Shown here: in pieces, positions 42,306 to 51,231 of the stretch
How the letters are laid out: each line of letters opens with the position of its first letter
Numbering within the stretch: the stretch's first letter is position 1
Assembly (NCBI GenBank): GCA_038210495.1
Contig: JBBQWR010000037.1
Location: 1 to 59,491 of the forward strand
Direction of reading: 5' to 3'
Length of the DNA stretch: 59,491 nt
From: JBBQWR01 sp038210495
Lineage (GTDB): Bacteria; Planctomycetota; Planctomycetia; Pirellulales; DATAWG01
Program-made: the position numbers and the translations under genes
Notes under the pieces: model-generated
What the model was told of the DNA's origin: nothing
Databases searched by the model: none
The model's input: only the letters and a program-made list of their open reading frames with translations

Positions 42306-43781
42306 TTACGGCTCAATCTTGGCCGACTCGAGCGTTACATGGCTTTGCTTGCTGTTGCGCCCCTGGTGGCAGACAACTTCTTGCAGCAGGTCAACCTTTT
42401 CGCCGGGCTTCACTCGGGCGGTGTACTCGACGGTCTGATAATCGTGCAACTTGGGCTCGAGTTGGCTGCGGAATGTGACGTGACCCGGTAGCGCGCGGCG
42501 GATTTCCAGTTCAATCGGCTTGGCCGTGTAATTCCGCACCCGCTGCGAGTAAAGCTGATGGTCGTCCCAACCGACGACCGACATGTTGGGCTCCGGATCG
42601 AACCCGGCCTCGCCAAGCTGGTGAAAGATGTTCACGCCGTTGACCTGAAACCAGATGTCGGATCGCGCGGCCTTGAGCTTGATCCACTGAAAAATCACTT
42701 CCGGATCGGGGCCCAAATTCAATTCGATCTTGTCGCCGATCGGGATGTATTTGATCGATTGCTGCGTGAGATACGACAGGCCGTCGCGGCCGTTGTCGCG
42801 AAACACCCGCACCGCCCCGTCCGGCAGCGGACTTGCGCCCAGCTTCGAATCCTTGTTGTTCGTCAACAGGAACATCCTGACCAACTGGTCGCCATATTCC
42901 TGCGGACGAAAGCGATATTGAACTTTGACGGGCACGTCGCGAGCCTCGATCGACCGCATCCGCTTCGACCAGCCGTTGCGAATAGTCTCGGTTCCGTCGA
43001 TCGTGAAGATGAAATATTCGCTCAGCCCTTCTTTGACGATTTCCTTTTCCTTGAGCTCGACCTTGTCACCGGATTCGTTTTTCCGGCCGTCGCGCGTGGC
43101 GGTTAGGGCCCATAGTTCGAGCGACTTGTTCCGGTAAGCGTGGCGCTCGGCGTCGCCGAGTTTGCCGACGTCGGCCATCGGGATGTTCGCCAGCTGCGCG
43201 ATCTTCTCGACGAGATTGATCGTGCCGACGACCAAACGCACTTGTGCGTTTTCGTACTCCTCGCCGCTACCATTGCGGACCCGCACGAAGCCATCGAAGC
43301 CGAGATGTTGCTCGTCGTTGTCGGCGATCAGCAGATAGTCAGCCGACCAGGTGATTCCGCTCGTGAAATAAGTGATCTGAACCTGGGCCTCGCCGTCGAT
43401 CTTGCTTTGCACGTTCCAATACAGCATCTGCGGCTTGTCGTGCGGATAGGTCGTGTCCGCAACGTCGAATTCCGCCGAATGGGTTAAAAATGTCAGCTCG
43501 ACCGAAGTCGGATCGATCAGCGTATTGGCCCAAGAGAATTGCAGCGGGTTGCCACCCTTCTTAAAAGTCACCGTCCGAGTCTCGCGAACCAGCGTCAGGT
43601 CTTCGCTGTTGTAGATCGTCAATTGCACCGAATCACGGGCCGGCACGGTCGAAAGATCGACATTCCGGGATATCGCGGTGCGAGGCTGCCCCAAGCCACA
43701 GAGAGCAGCCAGGAAAGCCAATAGTGACCTGGCAACGATGCGGCTGCGATTGTCGGTCAGGAAGCGATGGGAATGGCTCAT
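42306..43781 (-). CDS. DUF4139 domain secreted protein
   Basis: The product is 491 aa from the ATG at 43781; a GTG at 43796 is an alternative, and neither has a clear Shine-Dalgarno sequence. A signal peptide covers about residues 1-38 (SLLAFLAALCGLGQP). The body has the all-beta DUF4139 character: LTIYNSEDLTLVRE, SGITWSADYLLIADND, and a C-terminal GPDPEVIFQWIKLKA with RNYTAKPIELEIRRALPG. The function is unknown, probably on the cell surface or in the periplasm. It follows the patatin-like gene by 78 bp on the same strand. Confidence 0.82.
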   Translation of the reverse strand: MSHSHRFLTDNRSRIVARSLLAFLAALCGLGQPRTAISRNVDLSTVPARDSVQLTIYNSEDLTLVRETRTVTFKKGGNPLQFSWANTLIDPTSVELTFLTHSAEFDVADTTYPHDKPQMLYWNVQSKIDGEAQVQITYFTSGITWSADYLLIADNDEQHLGFDGFVRVRNGSGEEYENAQVRLVVGTINLVEKIAQLANIPMADVGKLGDAERHAYRNKSLELWALTATRDGRKNESGDKVELKEKEIVKEGLSEYFIFTIDGTETIRNGWSKRMRSIEARDVPVKVQYRFRPQEYGDQLVRMFLLTNNKDSKLGASPLPDGAVRVFRDNGRDGLSYLTQQSIKYIPIGDKIELNLGPDPEVIFQWIKLKAARSDIWFQVNGVNIFHQLGEAGFDPEPNMSVVGWDDHQLYSQRVRNYTAKPIELEIRRALPGHVTFRSQLEPKLHDYQTVEYTARVKPGEKVDLLQEVVCHQGRNSKQSHVTLESAKIEP

Positions 43782-43859
43782 GTAGGTTGGACGCACTCCG
43801 GTTCCAAAAGTTCCAAAGCCGATGCGTCACGACAACATCGAACTTCGATACAGCCAGTC

Positions 43860-46367
43860 CTATGGCGGCGGCGCCTTCACCCGCGTGAAGAATTTATCCA
43901 CCGTTTTTAGCGGCGGTTCGCGGCGGCGGTTCGGGATCGGACCGAGTTCGGCTTGTTGGGGTCGCTCGGGACGGTCCCAGTTCGTCACGAGGTCTTTCCA
44001 GGCCTCGGAGACTTCGTGCTTTTGGCTGGCCGTCAGATGCCAGGACATCGGCGGCGTGTAGTGCTCGTCGGGATGAAACATGAAATTGGTCCATACGATC
44101 TGAATCGCGTCGGGGTTTTTCTCTCGGTCGGCAGCCGCGGCGCTGGTCACCAGATTCAAGTCGAAGCTGTTGCGTTCGGCCTGCGAGGCGCCGCGGGCGT
44201 TTTGAATCGTCTCGAGCGGGCCAAGGAGGTCGTATGTCCAGCTTTCGCGAAGCTGGGCCGAGTCGGCTCGCCACTTGATGCTGAACGGCTGCACGCGGAT
44301 CACCAGAATCGTATCGAACGGACGAGCTTTCGGGCGGTTGTTGTATTCGCCGGCCAACTCGCCGATCCAGTCGACGATCGTGAACAGCCCTTCGCTATCC
44401 ACGTACCCTCCGTCCGCCACATGGTAGCAATTTCGCGCAAGTTTGGGATCGGCGTCGGCGTCCGCACGGCTGATTGGACTGACGTAGGGAAATGTCGCGG
44501 AGAGTCGCACGGCCGTGGTCACCCGCGGGTTGGCTGTGTCGTCCGGATAGAGATTGAAAAACTCACAGGCGTCGGTCGAGTGCCAGCGTTTGAGTTTCTG
44601 CTTGACGACGGGAGAAATCACGAACCGTTGGCCCGTCTCCGCCAAGACCGCGTTGAAGACGGGAATCGGCATCTGATGTTTGCGAATCGGCGTGATCCAA
44701 TCGCGGAGTCGCAGATCGTGACCGATACGGCTATGCCACGCCTGCTCGATCGCCCAGCCTCGGTCTATCTGCCGAGGCACGAGAAACGGCAGAAAGGTTC
44801 GCATCAGGTCGGGATAGGCGAATCCCCAGCCGGTCGCTTCCATGCACGATCCTTCGGCGGCCGCGATCATCTGCTCTCGCGCCTTGGCCGATAGTGGCGG
44901 ACCATTGGCTACCCAATCGCCGGCCACCATGAAATACATCGTGCCGACGCTACCGCCGGAGACGCCGCTTACGATGCCGATCGAACGAGTAAAGTCGGGA
45001 CCATAGATCTCGTCGAGCCCGGCCAAGACCTGCGTTGTCCAGGCGGCCGCTTGGATGCCTCCGCCGGCGGCGCTGACCACGACGAGCGTCCGCTTCGGCG
45101 GCTTCCAATCGTCGAATAGCCCTTTGAGTTCCAGATCGGCTTTCGGCGGCGGCGCGTCTGCCAACCGATCCGGCTCCAGTCGCGGGTTCAACTCGTAGAC
45201 GCTCGACGTATCGAATAGCGACGATGACACGACGGATAGACCTACAAACGCCAGCAGCGTCGGCACGCGGTAGTAGTCGAGAAAAAACGACAGGCCAGTC
45301 AATATCCCGTGGAAAAAGAAAATGACCATCAGCAGAAAAAAAAGAATCGACAGCGGTCCGCTTTCGCTCGGAATGTTGCGGCTCGAAAGAATCCCGCGGT
45401 AGCTGTAGAAGTAAACACCGATCAGGAATGTCATCCACAGGGCCGATTGCGGATGCCCGGGCGCCATGATCAACTGGCCCGACTGGCGGCCGCGCTGCGT
45501 GTAGCCGGGACCAAACCAGTTCATCACTCGGGCGACGCTACGCTGGCACGAATTGACCTTGGCCACGCGGAGCTGTTTCAGATGCGTCAGCCACGGCCAA
45601 AGCTCGAACGGCAATAGATCGCTGGAGATGGCCTCGGGATCGATCAATAGCTGCTGGATCACGAGCATGATTCCCAGCAAAAGCATCGCGACGGCAAGGC
45701 CGCCGAGAATCGCGACGGCGCCAAGGACTCCGGCGGAGATCGAACCGGTCGTCCAGGTGGGCGATAAATCTTGCGATGTCCGAATGACGCACACGATCGG
45801 CAGCGTCATCCCCATGACGGCCAAAAGGAGCCAGCGGTATTTCCAGCCCCGATGAGTGGCGAGTGTCGCGGCCGTCGGAGCGATGTGGCCGTGGCTATTG
45901 TTAAGAGGGGAGGCATGTCCGCTGTTCGAGGCTGTTGAGCCTACGTCGGACGAATGCCATTTGTCGGCCGCTACTCGATGCCTCGTCTCGATTTCGCCCG
46001 CGGTGGCGCCCACCAGCATGGGCGAGTCACGCCTGACGCGGACTCGCCGAGGCACAATGGCTGCTGTCTCGGCACGAGAAAGAGATTGCGCCGCGGAAAT
46101 TTCCTCGTAGTCGGCCCTTAGATCGGCAAATCTGGCCGGCGCATTGACCTGCGTCAGGCGGAAACTGACCAGCACGAAAACCGCTAGCATCAGCGACAGC
46201 CAAGTGACGTTGAACAACTGCCAAGGGTCTTCGAGGACGAGGAAGCTGCCCAGCAAATCGGGCTTCGCGGCGGCGGCCAGCGGAATCAGAACCGGTCCCG
46301 CCAACCCGACTAGGACCGAGTATCGAGTCAAAAACAGCAGCCGCAGCCACGGTTTGAACCAAGCCAT
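43860..46367 (-). CDS. multi-pass membrane patatin-like phospholipase
   Basis: The product is 835 aa from MAWFKPWLR at 46367, where AAGGAT lies 7-8 nt upstream; the frame to 46508 has no support. About eight membrane segments fill residues 10-60 and 190-400. The cytosolic or periplasmic patatin domain follows: VVVSAAGGGIQAAAW (oxyanion Gly-rich, about residue 430), GVSGGSVGTM with the Ser nucleophile at about 468 in G-x-S-x-G, and VADGGYVDSEG with the catalytic Asp at about 650. Such proteins hydrolyse acyl lipids. The membrane part makes it an integral enzyme, perhaps in lipid remodelling. Confidence 0.85.
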   Translation of the reverse strand: MAWFKPWLRLLFLTRYSVLVGLAGPVLIPLAAAAKPDLLGSFLVLEDPWQLFNVTWLSLMLAVFVLVSFRLTQVNAPARFADLRADYEEISAAQSLSRAETAAIVPRRVRVRRDSPMLVGATAGEIETRHRVAADKWHSSDVGSTASNSGHASPLNNSHGHIAPTAATLATHRGWKYRWLLLAVMGMTLPIVCVIRTSQDLSPTWTTGSISAGVLGAVAILGGLAVAMLLLGIMLVIQQLLIDPEAISSDLLPFELWPWLTHLKQLRVAKVNSCQRSVARVMNWFGPGYTQRGRQSGQLIMAPGHPQSALWMTFLIGVYFYSYRGILSSRNIPSESGPLSILFFLLMVIFFFHGILTGLSFFLDYYRVPTLLAFVGLSVVSSSLFDTSSVYELNPRLEPDRLADAPPPKADLELKGLFDDWKPPKRTLVVVSAAGGGIQAAAWTTQVLAGLDEIYGPDFTRSIGIVSGVSGGSVGTMYFMVAGDWVANGPPLSAKAREQMIAAAEGSCMEATGWGFAYPDLMRTFLPFLVPRQIDRGWAIEQAWHSRIGHDLRLRDWITPIRKHQMPIPVFNAVLAETGQRFVISPVVKQKLKRWHSTDACEFFNLYPDDTANPRVTTAVRLSATFPYVSPISRADADADPKLARNCYHVADGGYVDSEGLFTIVDWIGELAGEYNNRPKARPFDTILVIRVQPFSIKWRADSAQLRESWTYDLLGPLETIQNARGASQAERNSFDLNLVTSAAAADREKNPDAIQIVWTNFMFHPDEHYTPPMSWHLTASQKHEVSEAWKDLVTNWDRPERPQQAELGPIPNRRREPPLKTVDKFFTRVKAPPP

Positions 46368-46545
46368 TGTCGATCCTTCGGTAGGTGCTTGCCGCGCGGC
46401 GATGCCGATGCGTCCCTGAAATGCGATTCCTTCGGCCGGGCGCCGTGTCAATCGCTCCGCAAGATATCCGCCCCGACGAACGCTCGGCAATAGCAGCCCT
46501 AATGCCAAGCGATGCGTGCTGCCAAGGCGGCTTTATTCCGATGGT

Positions 46546-46575
46546 TTGACGAACCGGAGGGGACCTAGGTAAAGT
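46546..46575 (+). promoter_or_regulatory. sigma70-like promoter of the desaturase gene
   Basis: TTGACG (46546-46551) and TAAAGT (46570-46575) are spaced by 18 bp, giving a start near 46582 and a leader of about 57 nt to the ATG at 46639. Confidence 0.42.
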
Positions 46576-46638
46576 AGACTGACGCCAATTGCTCGAGTTT
46601 GCAAATGCGGCGCCCCGACTGGGTGACAATCCGTAACG

Positions 46639-47796
46639 ATGACTCCTGGCTCCCCACTGACGATCGAAAGCCCGGTCGCTTCGCCGGACATGCAAAAGCC
46701 GAAGGTCCCAAGCCGGGAATCGGCGGCTACGGCTGGCGACGAGCCCCACGTTCGTGAGATTCGATCCGTATTTCCGGAACACGCGAGGACACGGTCCACG
46801 GCCCTGGGATTGGCCATTTTCACGCTCTCCGCCGGATCGTACGCGGCCGCGTTTGCGGCCATTATTTACGGCAGTCCGTGGTGGATCATCGTCCCCGCGA
46901 TCGCTGTGGCCGGTTTGGCCACCAATACGCTGTTCGTGATCGGTCACGACGCTTGTCATGGGACGCTCACGGCCAGTTCGACGCTCAACAAATTGCTCGG
47001 CCGGTTGTGTTTTCTGCCCAACTATCATCCCTACACGGCCTGGGAATATACGCATAACGGAATCCATCATGGGTTCACGAACATCCGGGGCAAGGACATT
47101 GTGTTCGTGCCGTTTTCGAAACAAGAATTCGACGCCTTGCCCCCCTGGCGCCGCTGGCTCGAACGGTATTACCGCTCCACGCCGGGCATGGGCCTGTTCT
47201 ATTTCAATGAGATTTGGTGGAAGCACGAGATGTTTCCCAACGCGAAGCATCGGGCGCCGGGCAAGAAGCGCCGGGTGTTCGAGTGGGATCGCGCGATCGT
47301 CGTGTTTTGGCTAACGATCCAGATGGCATCGATTTGGCTCGCCGGCCACCGCACGCCGGGCGGTTTCCTGCTGACGACTCTTTGGGCCATCGTCGTGCCC
47401 GCGACCATTTTTTTCTGGTCGATGGGGTTTGCGATCTTCTTGCACCACACGAATCCGCGGGCGCCGTGGTTCGGCAGCGAGCACGAGTGGTCCTACTTCC
47501 GCGGCCAAGTGCGCAGCGGCGTCCACATGGGATTCCCGTGGCCGATCGAGCAATACCTGCACCACATCATGGACCACACGGCCCATCACGCGGACCCGCA
47601 GATACCGCTCTATCGCTTGCAAGAAAGCCAGGAAAAACTGGAAGCGGCCTATCCCCGCGAGATTATCCACGAGCCGTTTACCCGCCGGACATGGTTACGC
47701 ACGCTGCGGATTTGCCGACTCTACGATTACGACAATCATTGGTGGACGGACTACGACGGCGCCCAGCTGACGTCGCGGCTGTTGGAAAAGCCTTAG
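46639..47796 (+). CDS. fatty acid desaturase family protein
   Basis: The product is 385 aa. The three di-iron histidine boxes are present: GHDACHG (about residue 101), EYTHNGIHHG (about 136-144) and YLHHIMDHTAHHAD (about 307-318). Four membrane helices surround them. The family includes acyl-lipid desaturases and carotenoid hydroxylases/ketolases; the HDACHG box and HDH-type last box fit an acyl desaturase. The first 60 residues are disordered. It is divergent from the patatin-like gene, so lipid remodelling is a plausible shared theme. Confidence 0.88.
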   Translation: MTPGSPLTIESPVASPDMQKPKVPSRESAATAGDEPHVREIRSVFPEHARTRSTALGLAIFTLSAGSYAAAFAAIIYGSPWWIIVPAIAVAGLATNTLFVIGHDACHGTLTASSTLNKLLGRLCFLPNYHPYTAWEYTHNGIHHGFTNIRGKDIVFVPFSKQEFDALPPWRRWLERYYRSTPGMGLFYFNEIWWKHEMFPNAKHRAPGKKRRVFEWDRAIVVFWLTIQMASIWLAGHRTPGGFLLTTLWAIVVPATIFFWSMGFAIFLHHTNPRAPWFGSEHEWSYFRGQVRSGVHMGFPWPIEQYLHHIMDHTAHHADPQIPLYRLQESQEKLEAAYPREIIHEPFTRRTWLRTLRICRLYDYDNHWWTDYDGAQLTSRLLEKP

Positions 47797-48155
47797 AACT
47801 GCTAACAATACGCCGGGTCGCCGGGGCTAGAGGCGTACTCGCCGAAGCCCCGGCGGGTTTCGACTTCGAGAGCAGGCCACCGAGGCTTCCCAGCGGCGCG
47901 AGCCCCGGCGGTTTTTCGAGCGTCTCTTAGTGCGATTACGTCATCCGCCGCAATTCTTCCGGCAGTCCGTCGTCGATCGGGTCGCGGCGGCCGACGAGGT
48001 CGGCGCATCGCCGACGGATTCGGAAAAAAGCTTCGACGATCCGCGGGTCCCACCAAGGTGATGACCATGCCCTTCAGCCCGAGAGAGTTGTTGCAGACTG
48101 TCGAATAATTATTAACCGCCGCCGCGGTCGTCTGACTCGAAAAATCAGCGCATGT
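47797..48155. other. intergenic region with hairpins and a possible gene remnant
   Basis: A 9-bp perfect hairpin (gccggggct 47820-47828, agccccggc 47846-47854) follows the desaturase stop and may end its transcript, though no T run follows. On the minus strand, about 48067-47936, a short frame reads WDPRIVEAFFRIRRR and ends in a stop, like the tail of a larger decayed gene, possibly a response-regulator phosphodiesterase. Otherwise nothing is seen. Confidence 0.35.
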
Positions 48156-49217
48156 TCACTTGGGCCGGCCGGATAGGCAGCAATCGACGGGACAAACGTC
48201 GTGGCTCGGCCCCAGATTGCCGAGTGCCGGCCGTTCGGCAAAATCACCCCCAGCCGATGCGCTGGCGATCCGTTCCAAGATCAATTCGCGGATCATTCGC
48301 AAAAATCGCGGATGTGTGCCGGCCGTCGCCGCGCGGACCATGTTGATTCCCAGCTCTTTGCACACGGCCCGGGCTTCGGTATCGAGATCGTAAATCACCT
48401 CGAGGTGGTCGGAAATGAACCCGATGGGGATAACGACGACGTCTTTTGTTCCCTCGGCCGCCGTTTCTTTAAGCCAGTCGCACACATCGGGCCCCAGCCA
48501 GGGCTGACTCGGCGGCCCGCTCCGGCTTTGATACACAAGCTGCCAGCCGCCGCGCCCCAGGCCCTCGGCGACTAAGCGAGCAGCCTCGCGAAGCTGCTGC
48601 TCGTATCGGCAACCCTGGGCCATCGCCAGCGGAATACTGTGCGCCGTGAAGGCCAACTTGACTGCGGGTCGTCGGAAGTCGGGAATTTCCGCCAGAGCGG
48701 CGCCGGTCCTGTCGATCATCGTCTCGATAAAGCCCGGGTGGTTGAAGAACATCCGCAGCTTGTCGATCCGCGGCGAAGTCGGCCCAATGTCGGCTTGCGA
48801 CTGCTGAATGTTCTCTCGATATTGCCGGCAGCCGGAGTAAGAACTATAAGCGGATGTAAAAAATCCCAGCGCGCGACCGACGCCATCCGCCGTCATCTTC
48901 CGCAGCGTGTCGGGCAGAAGCGGATGCCAGTTGCGATTGCCCCAGTAAACGGGCAACTTGATTCCTTGCGAACTGAGTTCCACTTCGAGCGCGGCGATCA
49001 GTGCCCTATTTTGTGCGTTGATCGGACTGACGCCGCCGAAGTGCTTGTAATGCTCGGCGACTTGGAGCATTCGCTCGCGCGGCACGTTCTTCCCCCGCAA
49101 CACGTTTTCCAAAAACGGCAGCACATCCTCGGGACCCTCCGGCCCCCCGAACGAAACGACAAGTAGCGCCTCGTAGGGCCGATCGCGAAGCATGGACAAA
49201 GACGCGGACGACGACAT
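48156..49217 (-). CDS. hemH: ferrochelatase HemH (CpfC type possible)
   Basis: The product is 353 aa. Ferrochelatase inserts ferrous iron into protoporphyrin IX or coproporphyrin III. Seen are LLVVSFGGPEGPEDV, the substrate-site HYKHFGGVSPIN, LGFFTSAYSSYSGCRQY (the SAYSSYSGCRQY pattern is common in the coproporphyrin type), FTAHSIPLAMAQG with the catalytic His at about 193, and IGFISDHLEVIYDLD with the Glu. The C terminus ends SHDVCPVDCC (Cys 342, 346 and 347), which might bind a metal or an Fe-S cluster. No other haem gene is in the window. Confidence 0.93.
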   Translation of the reverse strand: MSSSASLSMLRDRPYEALLVVSFGGPEGPEDVLPFLENVLRGKNVPRERMLQVAEHYKHFGGVSPINAQNRALIAALEVELSSQGIKLPVYWGNRNWHPLLPDTLRKMTADGVGRALGFFTSAYSSYSGCRQYRENIQQSQADIGPTSPRIDKLRMFFNHPGFIETMIDRTGAALAEIPDFRRPAVKLAFTAHSIPLAMAQGCRYEQQLREAARLVAEGLGRGGWQLVYQSRSGPPSQPWLGPDVCDWLKETAAEGTKDVVVIPIGFISDHLEVIYDLDTEARAVCKELGINMVRAATAGTHPRFLRMIRELILERIASASAGGDFAERPALGNLGPSHDVCPVDCCLSGRPK

Positions 49218-49273
49218 TTTAATTGGCCTCTTCGCGCCCGTACGTTTTTGCGGTTAAAAATTGTGAGTCGCGA

Positions 49274-50425
49274 CTAAAAGGGGGCCGTCTGCGTCAAATC
49301 CAGCGTGGCGCGCGACTCGTAACCATAACGCCGCATGTAGTCGCCGCAGCGATCGGCAATCTTGCCGGCCAGCACGGGATCGAGATCGAATTTGTTCGTC
49401 TTGTAATTCTTGACCCCCTCGAGATATTTGGCAACCGCCGGCCGCGCGACGTTGAAGTCACCCAAATCGAGCCGAGCGTAAATCGCTTCTAGTTCAGACA
49501 GCGGATCGGCGACCAGATCCTCGTACCGCAACTGATAAAACTGGTTTTCAGGGATCAACTCCCGTTCGCGTTCGAACCGATCGTACATGAGCGTGAACAT
49601 CTCGAAGATATGATCGTCCAGCGGCCGGTCGCCGCGAACTTGCAGCGACGTCGCGTCCATCATTCGTGTCCATGTCCGCAGGGCCGACGGAATTACCGCT
49701 CGTGGATCGCGCACGATGTGAACGAATTTCGCGCGGGGGTACATCTCCAGGAGCATCTTCACCCGGGCGGTATGGCCGGGCGACTTCATCACGATCTGCG
49801 CCTCAGGGTTCTTGAGCATCAGTCTGCGCATGAACCAGTCTAACCATCCACTCCACCGCTGCCGCTCGCCCGGCGTGAGCGTCTCGAGCGTCAAATACCG
49901 CGTGTAGAATTCGCGATTGGGAAACGCCCATTCCAGATAAGGCGACCCGGCGCCCAGATTCATCAGCGCGAATTCATCCTCCTGCGGCCGATCGAACCCC
50001 ACGGCCATGTCGTCCATTGGCCGCTTGGCGGGCAGCAGCCACTTGAAATACTTGCCAACGATTCCCGCGGTCAACAGAAAATGCCGCGGCGCCATGCAAT
50101 CGTACGTCGTGGGATAGATGAACCGCTTGTCCTCGACCAAAAGCTCGTGCAGCAGCGTGGTGCCCGTGCGCCAGTGACCCAGCACGAACAGCGGCGGATT
50201 CTCCATCGTCACTCGCTTGGCGCGGCGACCGTAAATCGCCTCGCTGATCCAAGCCATGACCAAATTAAAAACGGTCAAAATCGAGATCGCGATCGCCATC
50301 GGAACTCGCCGGAGCGACAAGGCGAAACGATTGTGCTCGAGCAACGTGAACCACGGGCCCGGCGTCATGCCATGCCATGGCCGTGGGGTTCGCATCGGCA
50401 GCGTCGGCCGCTTTTCCTTGCTCAT
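49274..50425 (-). CDS. sulfotransferase family protein
   Basis: The product is 383 aa from MSKEKRPT at 50425; a TTG at 50434 is less likely. The 5'-phosphosulfate loop is FVLGHWRTGTTLLHELL (about residues 78-93) and the 3'-phosphate site is FVHIVRDPRAVIPSAL (about 232-247), both needed for PAPS binding. An N-terminal hydrophobic segment (AIAISILTVFNLVMAWI) could anchor it to the membrane. Planctomycetes carry many such enzymes next to sulfatase-type genes; the acceptor here is unknown. Confidence 0.9.
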   Translation of the reverse strand: MSKEKRPTLPMRTPRPWHGMTPGPWFTLLEHNRFALSLRRVPMAIAISILTVFNLVMAWISEAIYGRRAKRVTMENPPLFVLGHWRTGTTLLHELLVEDKRFIYPTTYDCMAPRHFLLTAGIVGKYFKWLLPAKRPMDDMAVGFDRPQEDEFALMNLGAGSPYLEWAFPNREFYTRYLTLETLTPGERQRWSGWLDWFMRRLMLKNPEAQIVMKSPGHTARVKMLLEMYPRAKFVHIVRDPRAVIPSALRTWTRMMDATSLQVRGDRPLDDHIFEMFTLMYDRFERERELIPENQFYQLRYEDLVADPLSELEAIYARLDLGDFNVARPAVAKYLEGVKNYKTNKFDLDPVLAGKIADRCGDYMRRYGYESRATLDLTQTAPF

Positions 50426-50785
50426 ATCAACCAAGTCGATTCACGAAACGAAGCGATCCATAATCCTTCTACAATTGACCGGCAGGCCACTCAGCGTCAA
50501 GCCGGAATCTCGCCAGGGCGGGGCTTGCAACGCGAAAAAACGGGTTGCCCACCGGCCACGACCCATCAGATCACCGCACCGCTATTATGCGCCGAGAACG
50601 GGGGTCGCAAACGAGGTATTGGTGTTCCGATGCGCCCAACTTTGCCATTCGCCGGACTTGCTCGCAGCCCAATTGGCCTGTACACTTCTAGGTTCCTGAT
50701 TTTTTGGCTCCTATCTCTCGGAGCCGTTTTGGATTGCTGACCGCGGATGGGCTCTCCGCGGGTCGGCCGAGGAAGGACGACGACT
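50426..50785. other. intergenic region holding the rpmE promoter
   Basis: Apart from the promoter listed at 50658-50686 and a purine-rich ribosome site just before rpmE, no gene or structured RNA is apparent in these 360 bp between divergent genes. Confidence 0.4.
50658..50686 (+). promoter_or_regulatory. possible sigma70-like promoter of rpmE
   Basis: TTGCTC (50658-50663) and TACACT (50681-50686) are spaced by 17 bp. The start would be near 50693, leaving a leader of about 93 nt before the rpmE ATG. The matches are moderate. Confidence 0.35.
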
Positions 50786-51052
50786 ATGAAAAAAGACATT
50801 CATCCGAAATACATGGTGACCGTGGTCAAATGCGGCTGCGGCAACACTTTCAACACCCGGAGCGTGCAGCCGGAATTGAAGGTCGATATTTGCAGCGCTT
50901 GCCATCCGTTTTACACCGGCAAGCTGAAATTCGTCGACACGGCCGGCCGCATCGAGAAGTTCAAGAACAAGTTCGCCAGCGCGGGCTATGCCAGCCTGAA
51001 GCGCGGCAAGAAGGGCGCCGAAATCGCCGCCCCAGCGGCCGCCGAATCTTAG
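50786..51052 (+). CDS. rpmE: 50S ribosomal protein L31
   Basis: The product is 88 aa, from an ATG preceded by an AAGGA-type site. KKDIHPKYMVTVVKCGCGN, then VDICSACHPFYTG, are the L31 core with the zinc-binding Cys set (CGC and CSAC), so this is the zinc-containing C+ form. The C-terminal 20 residues are an Ala-rich extension. It lies just upstream of prfA, an arrangement also seen in other bacteria. Confidence 0.96.
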   Translation: MKKDIHPKYMVTVVKCGCGNTFNTRSVQPELKVDICSACHPFYTGKLKFVDTAGRIEKFKNKFASAGYASLKRGKKGAEIAAPAAAES

Positions 51053-51140
51053 CGGCGATTCTCCATCTAGCGACGCCCGCACTGCTGGACGAGTCAGCAG
51101 TGGCACGCCCGATTTTCTGCGGCGGATGGATGCGCGCATC

Positions 51141-51197
51141 GTGGCACGGGCTTCTAGCCCGTGTCGTCAAGCCCCACGGGCAAGAAGCCCGTGCCAC
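51141..51197. repeat. paired-hairpin inverted repeat (REP-like) between rpmE and prfA
   Basis: Two short stem-loops lie in tandem: cacgggc/gcccgtg at 51145-51163 and the same stem at 51175-51193. The outer arms gtggcacgggcttct (51141-51155) and agaagcccgtgccac (51183-51197) are also perfectly complementary over 15 bp, so a long cruciform is possible. This looks like an interspersed planctomycete REP-type element. It lies in the rpmE-prfA gap and may end or attenuate transcription there. Confidence 0.75.
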
Positions 51198-51231
51198 GAC
51201 TCCAAATTCCTTCCCGGCTACGTGGTGAACC

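Noticed and set aside
47936..48067. Minus-strand WDPRIVEAFFRIRRR fragment as an HD-GYP remnant
   Set aside because: The match is only about 15 residues and no upstream frame continues it; kept only as a note on the intergenic region.
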